A stretch of DNA of 64,000 nt from Adineta vaga (lineage: Eukaryota; Rotifera), in NCBI GenBank assembly GCA_021613535.1, contig CP075492.1, forward strand, positions 14,694,001-14,758,000, read 5' to 3'. The notes under the pieces are model-generated. The model saw nothing but the letters and a program-made list of their open reading frames with translations, ran no database searches and was not told the origin of the DNA. Each line of letters opens with the position of its first letter. Position 1 is the stretch's first letter. The position numbers were made by a program, and so were the translations under genes. This document shows positions 54,864 to 64,000 of this stretch, one piece after another.

Positions 54864-55118
54864 ATCATTCATCGTTTCTTATGATTGAACTGAAAGTATC
54901 TTTGTATATTTAATAAAGAAAATTAAAATGAGTCTATCATTGCACATAAAAATCAGTTAAAATAATCATACGACAATGTATAACACGTGGACAGAAATTT
55001 ATCTCAATCTAAACATTGATTCATTTTTTTAAAAAATATCAAATAGGGTTGCATGTCATTATTATAGTTTTCTTTTTTCATTCTTATCATTTTATTTTAA
55101 CCTATATAAAAAAAGACG

Positions 55119-56516
55119 TTGATGTTCTACAATAACACATCTATTAAAAGAAAAACAGTAATGACGTCTTGGCTTGTTTCTCCATCGTTAGCGACAGGAC
55201 AAAATCGTCGAATTGAACTTCCTGGAATTGATCTGTGGATCATTGCACGTGTAGATAAAGTATTTGTCTATCCATCTGAGTTAAATATCGATCGTTTCAA
55301 GGATGCACTTGCTCGTACTCTTTCAATATGGCCTCTTATTGCCGGTCGTTTTCTTCTTCTTGACGGTGATCAGTATGTGATTGAAATGTCAGACAATCCA
55401 ATACCAGTAACATATGCTGATACTAATAAACTATCTGCTTGGCCCAATGATTTATATATCGTCTCAGAATTACATCAGAATCCACTTGAACCATATATTG
55501 ATGAAGTACAAGTTGCCAAACTAATTTCTGGTTCTTTAGACGAACCACTTTTTCGTTTGAAATTAACATGTCTTATGCAAAGTGGTGAATGGATATTGGG
55601 AGTAAGTTGGGCACATATATTGGGCGATGCTGGTGCGTTATTCCATTATTTAGGTACTATTTCGCGTATATATCAACAACTTGAACCTCTTGAACCAATG
55701 CCTATCTTTGAAAGACGTCTATGGTTAGAAGATGAAGTCGATTCATCGTTTCTACCATTAATGAAACATCTAACTCATGCTGGGCCATTAGGAGAAATGT
55801 TTCAATTATTTGGTAGTTGGAAAGATACACATGATCATGTTAACATTCGCTTTTCAGGAGATCAACTAGCTAAATTACGTGAGTTAGCCGGTGGAAGTCA
55901 AGTTACTATTCAAGATTCACTTTCTGCTTACATTATTCTTACTCTAAATAAACATTGCTATAACAATGATAATCGACGTCATATTTTACGAGCTAATACA
56001 ACAGTTAATTTCCGTGGTGTTTCTGATACAATTGCTCCAATTGGACATGTTTCTAACGCTATATTCCAGATGTTATCGAATAATTTTGAAGATCCATTAT
56101 CTTTAACAAATATAGCCAAAACAATTCGTCGTTCAATTGTACAATCACGTAATTCGAAATTTCTCGAAACATGGTTGGCCACTGCTGATGGATTGCTACG
56201 AAAAATTGCGCGAGACAATCTATTAGCAAATTGGGATCAATTTTCAAATGAAATCATAATTAATTCGAATTATCGATATGATTGGGTGAAGTTTGTTGAT
56301 TTCGGATATACAGATCAATGTCGTGTCTATACAGCATGGACAGGACCATTGTATTTACGTATATTTCGTTTGAATCCTGTAAGAGATAATATGACATGGT
56401 TACCTCGTGATCGAAATGGAGCTGAAGTTGCTTTTCGAATTGAAAAGAACATGAAAGATCGTTTTATTCATGCTTGGAAAAAAGATATTGAAGAGAATTT
56501 TACTAATATTTGTTAA
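55119..56516 (+). CDS. BAHD-like acyltransferase (HxxxD transferase family)
   Basis: An intronless ORF of 465 aa; an in-frame Met at residue 15 (MTSWLVSPS) may be the true start. The catalytic HxxxD motif is in VSWAHILGDAGAL (His 166, Asp 170). The structural DFGW motif appears as DFGYTD near residue 390. The start, LPGIDLWIIARVDKVFVY, matches the beta-strand opening of the family. BAHD enzymes transfer an acyl group from acyl-CoA to an alcohol or amine and occur mainly in plants and fungi. No signal or membrane segment, so cytosolic. The altered DFGW motif is often seen in fungal relatives. Horizontal origin is likely but not shown. Confidence 0.8.
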   Translation: MMFYNNTSIKRKTVMTSWLVSPSLATGQNRRIELPGIDLWIIARVDKVFVYPSELNIDRFKDALARTLSIWPLIAGRFLLLDGDQYVIEMSDNPIPVTYADTNKLSAWPNDLYIVSELHQNPLEPYIDEVQVAKLISGSLDEPLFRLKLTCLMQSGEWILGVSWAHILGDAGALFHYLGTISRIYQQLEPLEPMPIFERRLWLEDEVDSSFLPLMKHLTHAGPLGEMFQLFGSWKDTHDHVNIRFSGDQLAKLRELAGGSQVTIQDSLSAYIILTLNKHCYNNDNRRHILRANTTVNFRGVSDTIAPIGHVSNAIFQMLSNNFEDPLSLTNIAKTIRRSIVQSRNSKFLETWLATADGLLRKIARDNLLANWDQFSNEIIINSNYRYDWVKFVDFGYTDQCRVYTAWTGPLYLRIFRLNPVRDNMTWLPRDRNGAEVAFRIEKNMKDRFIHAWKKDIEENFTNIC

Positions 56517-56680
56517 TAATGAATTGCTACAGATGTCTCTCTCTTTCAAACATCATTCATCTTATGCACATTTAGAGGAGAAAACAATATAATGATGGTA
56601 GATTGAATATTAAAAATTCCTTTTCTTTTTTATTTCTTGCATTCTTCACCGAATAGAAGTCTATACTCATAATTAAAAGA

Positions 56681-57858
56681 ATGAGTTCGCATAATTATTC
56701 ACAACCATCTGCACCACCTCCACCCTATGAATCTGTGCATAATGAAAATCGACAAAACTCAAATCAAGAACGTATGCCTAATTTCGATCAATTTGTTAAT
56801 CGTTATGAAAGTACATATTGATTAAAATGTTCGATGATTCATATACAAATATCTGTATCTATATTTAGTCAGTCCAAGCTTTGCTGAACGATTATATAAG
56901 TTAAAAGGTTATGAAATTGTTTTTATCTGTGATGATTCAGGTTCCATGACTGCACCTATTGGTAAATGATTCGTTTTTTTATCTGCAAGGAGAAAATGTT
57001 TGTGTTGTTTAGGTGAAACGTCCAATTCATATGAACGTCAAAGAACACGTTGTAAGAATCATTTTTTGATATATGAAAATAAAAAAAGACGAGATATTAA
57101 AATTCATTTCAGGGGATGAATTAAAACAAACGGTATCGATCGTAGTCGATCTAGCTAGTATACTTGATTCTGATGGTGTTGATGTTTATTTTCTCAATCG
57201 TGAACCAATGCTTCGTGTACGTAATTCATCAGAATTAGAATTTATTTTCGCTATGGAACCAGAAGGTATATAGATACATCAATAAATAATATTCTTTATT
57301 AATTGTTTATATTGAAATGAGCTTTTTAGGTTCAACACCAATTGTACCCGTACTTCGTCAAGTTCTTAAAGAAAAACGTAATCAAATCTATGAACGCAAT
57401 TTACTTATTCTTTTAGCAACAGATGGTATACCAACGGATGAAAAAGAACGTACGGATATTCAAACCTTAGAACATGTACTTCGAAATGAACGTCAACCAA
57501 TCAATCAAATTCCTGTAACAATCATTGTTTGTACAGGTAGATTTACAATTAAATCGATTGTACGATAGTTTTCTTTGCGTTGATTTAGATGATGATCAAT
57601 CAATGGCATATTTAAATGATTGGGATAAAAAAATTCCTAATCTTGATGTTGTCGATGATTATCGTAGTGAGAGAAGTCAAATTCAAGCTTGTCGAGGCAA
57701 AAATACTCCATTCAGTTTCGGTGATGTAATACGATGCCAATAACTTATTCAATTGTTTGCTATTTTCTGTCATTTTTATTTAGTATATTGTTAAAATTTT
57801 ACTTGGTGGTATTGATAGTTGGTTTGATAATTGGGATGAAAGAAGTCATCAACAATAA
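56681..57858 (+). CDS. Von Willebrand A-domain protein
   Basis: Seven exons: 56681..56810, 56869..56961, 57013..57051, 57113..57265, 57330..57536, 57589..57725, 57784..57858; 277 aa. The N-terminus is Pro-rich (SQPSAPPPPYESV), with a PPPY motif that could bind WW domains. The vWA domain starts at ERLYKLKGYEIVFICDDSGS with the MIDAS DDSGSM; a further MIDAS element is LLATDGIPTDE. TVSIVVDLASILDSDGVDVY is a core helix/strand. Cytosolic vWA proteins of this length are metal-binding protein-protein modules. Introns are 46-64 nt and one exon is only 39 nt. No signal peptide, so it is probably intracellular. Confidence 0.82.
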
Positions 57859-57967
57859 TTCATAATAATTGTCTATAGATTTTTTTTTCACAAATCGAAT
57901 AAATTTATTAAGATTTAAACAAAGAAAAGCAAAGGAAAATAGTGTTCAATTAATGAGTTATTTCGTT

Positions 57968-58165
57968 TCATATTATAGTACATGGTTTCTTGACTTCATA
58001 TACATTTGATCGATTTATAAAACCTTTAACAAGTACATCAGTTGATTCATGTTCTTGACAATATTGAATTAAATCTTTACATGCTGTTGAGACTTTAATT
58101 CGTTGAATATTTGCTTCATTTCGTAGTTGAACGACAATTTTTGCTTTCTTATCGACAGATGACAT
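57968..58165 (-). CDS. Heterotrimeric G-protein gamma subunit
   Basis: 65 aa in a single exon. It has the GGL-domain pattern: basic helix (VVQLRNEANIQRIKVS), ACKDLIQYCQEHESTDVLV and an NPF-like turn replaced by RSNVYEVKK. It ends in the CaaX box CTII; Cys followed by two aliphatic-type residues and Ile predicts geranylgeranylation and membrane attachment. Gamma subunits pair permanently with G-beta and act downstream of GPCRs such as those at 58814 and 62445. Its length is typical (about 65-75). Position next to GPCR genes is probably coincidence. Confidence 0.85.
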   Translation of the reverse strand: MSSVDKKAKIVVQLRNEANIQRIKVSTACKDLIQYCQEHESTDVLVKGFINRSNVYEVKKPCTII

Positions 58166-58813
58166 ATTTTCTTTCTATAACAGAATGGTTTCATATAAAT
58201 TTAACAGGAGAAAGATTATACTCACCATATATATTAGAACATAAAGAATGGTTCATATTAGTAAGATAAATATCTACAATCATCAATTTATTTGACGTGC
58301 CATACGTCAATCTATTATGTTAACAATCTCCTTTTTTTTTATGAAACTGTTCTTTATTATCGTGCTAGTCAGTTGTCATCATTTATTTGATACTCTATTT
58401 GCATGGAAAATAAAAAAGAAAGAAAACAGTCACGTAATAATTATTCTTTGTCAAATGTGTAGAAAGAAGCACGTAGTAATATTGAAGTCATAGCTCTATG
58501 AAAGAAGAATTTCTCTCGAATTAAGGTAACATCGACTGCGTTTAGACCATTTCTTATCTCCATCCAATGTAAGTTTTTTACGTGTATGATATCCGGTTTG
58601 TTTGATTAGCTCGATCGTCTTATATATCGTTCATGTTTGTGATGAAAATCTATTATAGTCGTCTGAATTTCTAGTTTGTTCTATTGATTTTTGAAGATGT
58701 GATCTAAGATAGATATTCACTGTAGATAATTGAAATGTAAAATATAGATGAAAATGTTTGATGCAGATACACAATACAATATTGAAAGTAGTTTTCATAT
58801 AAATGCATGTCAA
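58166..58813. other. Intergenic
   Basis: 5' flank of the G-gamma gene and 3' flank of the following GPCR. No gene recognised. Confidence 0.4.
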
Positions 58814-59725
58814 TTACATCACAGTTGCCACAACTGTACCTGGCTCTATTTGCCCTCGTCTCATCATCATGAATTCTTGCAATTGATTAGTAAATTGATA
58901 TAAAGCAATCATAACAGCTGCCATAGATGAATCAAGAAATACGAAAGCAATTCGAAAATGATATTTTGGTGGAATTGTAAAGAATGACATGAGAATAAAT
59001 ATAACATACGGAAATCCAAGTATTAACAAAATGATCACTAGTACAACGATACGTTTTACCATTTTTAGTTCACGTTGTGCACGTGTAACAATATTAACAG
59101 AAGTGATATGTGTATTCATTTGTTGAACATAACGAATTAATTTATAATAAATGATCATTGTTACTGAGATTGGAATTAGATAAACACAACTGGCCATATA
59201 AATAATTGAAAAGGATAATTGAAGTGGTATTTGACATAGTTGATTGTCAACATTATATATCACTTCACCTCTTGCAACAAATTCACTCGGAACTATAAAA
59301 CCGTATATCCATGATAAACCAAGCAGTAAACTTTGAAATCTGATGGACTGATAAAATAAACGATGTGGATAAACTACAATTATATACCGATAAAACGCTT
59401 GTAAAGCAAATGATATATTGAAGATAGCACATACACCGTAGGAAATATATGCTCGAACAAAACAAAAGACATCATAAGTTTCAGTCTGTTGAAGATCATT
59501 TTGTAAGGTAAAGATCGCAATACTGAGCATAATAAGTCCAAATAAAGTCGCACTCAATGAAGTATTAGCAATCAACAACATTGGAATTGTATGACATTTT
59601 TTATCCAAAATGATAATAATAAGAAAAACAATACCTAATATACTAGTTAAACTAGTACTTAGAACTAAGATTATATCAAATGGAATAAACCATGATTCGA
59701 TAGTAATCATTGACGAATTGCGCAT
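58814..59725 (-). CDS. Rhodopsin-like GPCR
   Basis: 303 aa from the ATG at 59725 (MRNSSMITIESW), with an N-glycosylation site just before TM1. The open frame extends 64 codons upstream, but that part looks non-coding. Seven membrane segments: FDIILVLSTSLTSILGIVFL, LIANTSLSATLFGLIML, a TM3 with Cys before and YRYI at the DRY position, SLLLGLSWIYGFIVP (TM4), SFSIIYMASCVYLIPISVTM (TM5), KRIVVLVIILLILGFPYVIF (TM6 with P) and a final TM7 with MIALYQF. It is intronless. Ligand unknown; the family is a rotifer orphan type, different from the FMRFamide-like genes at the window ends. Confidence 0.82.
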   Translation of the reverse strand: MRNSSMITIESWFIPFDIILVLSTSLTSILGIVFLIIIILDKKCHTIPMLLIANTSLSATLFGLIMLSIAIFTLQNDLQQTETYDVFCFVRAYISYGVCAIFNISFALQAFYRYIIVVYPHRLFYQSIRFQSLLLGLSWIYGFIVPSEFVARGEVIYNVDNQLCQIPLQLSFSIIYMASCVYLIPISVTMIIYYKLIRYVQQMNTHITSVNIVTRAQRELKMVKRIVVLVIILLILGFPYVIFILMSFFTIPPKYHFRIAFVFLDSSMAAVMIALYQFTNQLQEFMMMRRGQIEPGTVVATVM

Positions 59726-62444
59726 TTGTTTGATTGGATTTATTATAAGTTTCTTTAACAAAAGGCGTCTATTCTTGTTTAGGAGTAATAGATACGTATT
59801 GTTGATTAAAACAAGAATTATATTTCTGTTTACATCCTTTGTAAATCTGCTGAATTTTTCATTATTAAAATTTTCTACTTCTCTATAATTTCGAAGAGAA
59901 ATATAGTGTTGCTTCACGACGCAGAATATTTCTTTTTATATAAAAATGATGATTATCTCATTCATCTAACCGCGTTGAAAAAAAGTAACCTTTCTTCTTC
60001 TATGTTTGAGCATAAGAGCCGCTCGAAGTATGAAGTGAAGTCAAACCATCCGATTATTTCTTTAATTACATGATTTTAGCGTATGAAAATGCTAAATTTG
60101 AGTTGTTTATCGAACTGTTTTTCTATAATGAATAATTAGATAAATTTACACATGCAAATAACTTAGATATGATGAAATGAAGTAATGATGAGACTGATTA
60201 ACAATTGTGTATGTTTGTTCGACTGATGATCAAAGTATTGCGGACAGAAATTATATTCCACATTCACCCTAAGATAGATATTCTACCGCGCTGATAGACA
60301 AAGTGTTGCTTGATTATATGAAACAAATGGAAGAAGATGAATCTTTTACGATGATGATCTACATGTGAATATACAAAAGAGAAATATGTTAAGTTCAAAA
60401 GCAAATCTTATTCTTTTATGATATATGGAAAAATGTTAACGTCTTTTCTGATGCTTGATATTTAATCGATCAAATTGCTCAGAATAATGATGGGAAAAAC
60501 TGGATTTGAAAACAGTACGTGGTTTAAAGCAAATTAAAGTCTCAACTTCTTCAATCAATACATCTTTTTGATCTACATTTTAGTCTCTAGTTTCTATTCT
60601 AGGTTTTTATCTAAGTATGAATGATCGATGAAACATCTTCATGCTAGATTTTACTGCACATACCTACACACGAAAGACCAAGGATAATCATAGAACGGTT
60701 AACCAATTAATGTCTTGTAAATGCACAATCGCATGTATTAAGATTTATATCAAATCATAACAGGTAAGTCAACTAGATTCTACTAAATAAATGATTTGGT
60801 TTAGCAACAACTAAGAACAGCAAGACTAGTTTTTATATGAATCCTATTCATTGACATAGTCAGACATAGAAGAAGAAGAAGAAAAATATAATAGACAAAT
60901 AAAACTGTCATTCTACTCGTCCAACGAAATAGATATTGTATGATAATATGTATATCAAATCATTTAACGACTGTTGGCATGGCGTATAGAACAAGTGTAT
61001 TATAGTTGAACAAATCATATTATTAACAGTGAGTGAAACACATACATTTTCTCAATTAGATTGTGCCGAGAAAAGGCTTTGAAAGATAATAACATCGAGA
61101 TTTATGTTTGATATTTTTATTTAGAAATGGTAATTTCTCATCCTGTGTTTGTCTGCTTGTTTTGCTCTTCCAGCAATTCAAGTAGGTTCAATGGCGACTT
61201 CATCGATCGATATTATGAATAAAATTATTTCGGTCAATGATATGCCATGTCATCTTTTTTTATAAAAACGATATCTATATATATATAGAGTTTTTCATTT
61301 ACAGAAAATTTCCAAAACGACGGGCAGAATTTTATTGATTAGTTATTTAAACTGCAGATGGAAACATTCGATTCTAATGAAAACAAAAAGAACGAATGAA
61401 AAAATCCACAAATCGATAACCTAGATTTCCAATTCTGATCATTCAAAAGATGAAGAAAATGTTGCCACAAATAAGCCCGACGAAACCGATAATAATACTT
61501 ACGATATTCATTTTGATGGAACTTTATCGATGGTATTAGTATTGTCAAATGTTAAGATGTTAGAAAATGGGAAAGTTTCGAGCAATGTGAAGAGACATAC
61601 AATTTTATGAGCAGGTAGAAATCATTATATAATGATAGAAAAATATCTAATATTGAAATCTATAATTTAAATTAATTATATTTAAACTAGCAGATCAGAT
61701 TTGCTGATAGAGATATATATTATTCGTTCTACTTCGGTTTTCGTATAAGATTATAACAATCTCAGTCAAAACCTTGATAAAATAATGCTATCTTCTCACT
61801 TTAGCTACTTCTTAAACATTCTCGATAAATTTATTTTCAATGTTACTATATGACTAAAAAAATAATGAGGATCACTCTCTCCTGTATTCCTTGATTTGAC
61901 AGTGACAAGCTTCTAGAGTATTCCTACCACGTAGATTTGCATATTATCAAAATATGCTTGTGGTAACAAGATGAAATTACCGTTTTGTTAGTTGTTAATA
62001 ATCCGCATTTTTGTCATATTGAATCCAAAGGATGTTTTCTGCAGAAAGTGTCAAATGTATGACACGATTCATAAATTTTAAAAAATGAGTGCATTTTTTC
62101 TTTCTGAGAGGTTATATTGATAATCCAACAAAATAAGAACTTTTACTCGAGATGATATACCCATTTTTTATACTTGAAAACAGAAATCTAGCGGCAACTT
62201 CAAGACACGCATTCATCGATTAGAAAGATTAGATTTCTCTTATCAAAAAGATCATTGTCATTTCAAAAATTAATGCAGTGGAAACGTCATTTCTTTCTCC
62301 CTTTCTGCTACTTTCGCTTCTGCTAATATGATATTTGACATATACTTGTATCATTTGTAATCTTGTAGATAAAAGAAGAGGTATTCATTTCTAGTATTTC
62401 ATTGTATCAGTTACAATCAATTTAAATATATTCGATTCAATATC
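59726..62444. other. Intergenic, 2.7 kb, scattered coding-like debris
   Basis: Mostly AT-rich. Two coding-like pieces on the plus strand: about 61171-61265 (IQVGSMATSSIDIMNKIISV) and 61421-61611, listed separately. A TA run lies near 61275-61288. Otherwise nothing was recognised. Confidence 0.4.
61421..61611 (+). pseudogene. Possible terminal exon or gene relic, unknown
   Basis: After an AG at about 61419-61420 a 63-codon frame reads ISNSDHSKDEENVATNKPDE, then IHFDGTLSMVLVLSNVKMLE, to a TGA. Its composition is protein-like. No upstream exon could be joined: the nearest ATG frame (METFDSNENK) stops without a donor. It is either the last exon of a gene not recognised here or a relic. Confidence 0.3.
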
Positions 62445-63482
62445 ATGTCATCTATTGAGATTTTAATCGGACAATTAAATACCATAGGAACAACAATACT
62501 AATGGTTATATCAATAATAAATTTTTTCTTCGGTATTATTGGTCTCATATTCAATGTATTTGTCTTTACTCGACCAAGTCTACGTCGACAACCATGTACA
62601 TTCTATTTCTTATCATCGACATGTTTCAATTTCTTCGTTATTCTAATTATCCTACCAGTACGAATTCTTTCAAATATTTACAATATCAATGGATCAGATT
62701 ATAATCTTGTTTATTGTAAAATACAAGCCTTCTTATTCTATACAATACGTACAATATCATGTTGGTTGATTGGTTTAGCAACAATTGATCGCTATTTACA
62801 TAGTTCATCGAATACATTATTTCGTCAAATGAGTTCGTTAAAAACAGCAAAAATAACGATTGGAATTACAGTTATTTTCATCTCTGGTTTATATAGTCAT
62901 ATGATTGTTTATTATAATATGAGTTATACATTCGATCAATTTGGTAATGTCGTATCAACATGTAATGCTGAAGTAGGAACTTATCGTACGTTCCTTAGTC
63001 TTTGGTTTATGATTTTTTATTCACTTCTGCCATCATTTTGCATGCTTTTGTTTGGATTTTTGACTGTAAAAAATCTTCGTCAACGTCGACAAATTATTCC
63101 AAGAGCTGCAGAAACGAATTCAAATAATCGACGAACTGATTCACAACTCTTACGTATGTTAGCAGCTCAAGTATTAGTCATCATTATTTGTACTTTACCA
63201 GTTACAGGATATCGATTATATGGAGCTTTAACTGTAAATGTAACTAAAGATAAAATTCGACTTGCACAAGAAAACTTAGCTTCTCAAATAGTTTCTGCAA
63301 TGACTTATTTTGCACATTCAAGTAGTTTTTATCTCTATACATTGTCAGGCACTATATTTCGTAAGGAACTTTTGAAAAATATCAAACTACATTGGCCTTT
63401 CAATCAAAATCAAACGCAAACGAATTCGGGCGGAACACTACCGAATAACAATGTTTTTCCAAAAACAACTAGCGAACATTGA
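62445..63482 (+). CDS. Rhodopsin-like GPCR (rotifer FMRFamide-receptor-like)
   Basis: 345 aa, intronless. TM1 FFFGIIGLIFNVFVFTRPSL, TM2 FNFFVILIILPVRIL, TM3 with CK before and ATIDRYL (DRY) after, TM4 ITIGITVIFISGLYSHMIVY, an extracellular Cys in STCNAEVG pairing with TM3, TM5 MIFYSLLPSFCMLLFGFLTV, TM6 LAAQVLVIIICTLPVTGYRL and TM7 SSFYLYTLSGTIFRKEL. The tail is short with Gln/Asn/Thr. The FTRxSLRxxPCxxYFLSS motif joining TM1 and TM2 is shared with the frameshifted gene at 33850-34864, so these are paralogues. Plasma membrane; ligand probably a peptide, by family. Confidence 0.87.
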   Translation: MSSIEILIGQLNTIGTTILMVISIINFFFGIIGLIFNVFVFTRPSLRRQPCTFYFLSSTCFNFFVILIILPVRILSNIYNINGSDYNLVYCKIQAFLFYTIRTISCWLIGLATIDRYLHSSSNTLFRQMSSLKTAKITIGITVIFISGLYSHMIVYYNMSYTFDQFGNVVSTCNAEVGTYRTFLSLWFMIFYSLLPSFCMLLFGFLTVKNLRQRRQIIPRAAETNSNNRRTDSQLLRMLAAQVLVIIICTLPVTGYRLYGALTVNVTKDKIRLAQENLASQIVSAMTYFAHSSSFYLYTLSGTIFRKELLKNIKLHWPFNQNQTQTNSGGTLPNNNVFPKTTSEH

Positions 63483-63751
63483 CTTATTACATTTCTTTTA
63501 TTCAATAAAAATAAGTTGTCGATATGTGCTTTTTGTACTGTTGATTCATGATCGAATCATAGGAAAAATAAACGACACATGAAATCCTTTCCATTCGTTA
63601 TATTATCATTCGAGTAGTACACGAAAAAATGACTGATTAACAAAAAATTAAATCAAATCGTAAGAGACAATAAGTTTGTTTTTAAAAATTCTTGATAAAA
63701 ACTCTTATGAGAATACGATTTGTGATAAATTTCTGAGTATTAACATAGATC

Positions 63752-64000
63752 ATGCCTTGCATTGTCGTACGGAAAATGGAAGATCGAAAGAGTCAAAGAA
63801 TCATGGCTGTCAAAGTAAGAATGAATAAGTTCTCTCATCAGTCATATTTAGAAATCATACATAACGGGTTCAAGTTACGAAAAGAAACTGCTGAATGATA
63901 TTGATGTTTGTATCCGTGAAAATAAGTATGTCCTTATCTTCTTCTTCAAATGTATGCTGTTTTCGTTTAAGAAATAACAATGTTCAGGAAGATTCTATTT
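63752..64000 (+). CDS. 5' part of an unidentified gene (runs off the window)
   Basis: Exons 63752..63814, 63852..63925 and 63972..64000 or beyond join in frame through introns of 37 and 46 nt. The product begins MPCIVVRKMEDRKSQRIMAV and continues with SYITGSSYEKKLLNDIDVCI. Basic start, no signal peptide. The family cannot be told from 55 residues. The first intron is shorter than usual here, so the model is tentative. Confidence 0.4.

Overview
The window looks like nuclear DNA of a bdelloid rotifer (Rotaria/Adineta type). This is inferred from strong AT richness, many spliceosomal introns of only about 50-60 nt with GT..AG ends, a set of rhodopsin-type GPCRs of the kind expanded in rotifers, two ADP-ribosyltransferase/TPR proteins, F-box/LRR genes, and many genes that look bacterial or fungal rather than metazoan. 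No rRNA, tRNA, CRISPR array or intact transposon was recognised. All spliced models were assembled by eye from frame continuity across GT..AG introns; every exon junction listed keeps the frame.

Layout. 0-10 kb: 3' end of a GPCR, a FAD monooxygenase, a small secreted SH3b-like protein, a possible 67-aa two-exon gene, a Q/N-rich amphipathic-helix protein with three C-terminal repeats, and ART-TPR paralogue 1. 10-20.5 kb: a 4.5-kb intronless LDLa/EGF/7TM receptor, a second secreted SH3b-like protein hidden in a frame not obvious from long ORFs, a seven-exon eIF4A relative with damaged helicase motifs, and a GT69-like glycosyltransferase. 21-29 kb: an F-box/LRR gene with a 22-nt microexon, a YCII-like protein, a single-pass apple/PAN protein, a kinase pseudogene, and a cathepsin L homologue whose catalytic Cys is Ser. 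29.5-37 kb: two orphan proteins, a TMEM205-like protein, a predicted GPI-anchored alpha/beta hydrolase with Ala at the nucleophile site, a frameshifted GPCR, an NHL fragment and a 31-bp perfect palindrome. 37-48 kb: a nine-exon secreted protein with a lysozyme-like C-terminal region, an F-box pseudogene, ART-TPR paralogue 2 and a Sec14/CRAL-TRIO protein. 48.5-64 kb: a membrane-tethered bacterial-type solute-binding protein, a secreted orphan, a DUG3/EgtC-like amidotransferase, a SIRT6/7-type sirtuin, a BAHD-like acyltransferase, a vWA protein, a G-protein gamma subunit, two GPCRs and the 5' end of one further gene.

Themes. Signalling: four rhodopsin-like GPCR loci, one giant 7TM receptor and a G-gamma subunit. 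Secreted or surface proteins with bacterial-looking domains: SH3b twice, lysozyme-like, solute-binding, alpha/beta hydrolase. Degenerate enzymes kept in full-length frames: eIF4A-like, cathepsin-like and hydrolase. Several genes are plausible horizontal acquisitions, some now carrying introns, which fits what is known of bdelloid genomes. That origin is inference here and needs phylogenies.
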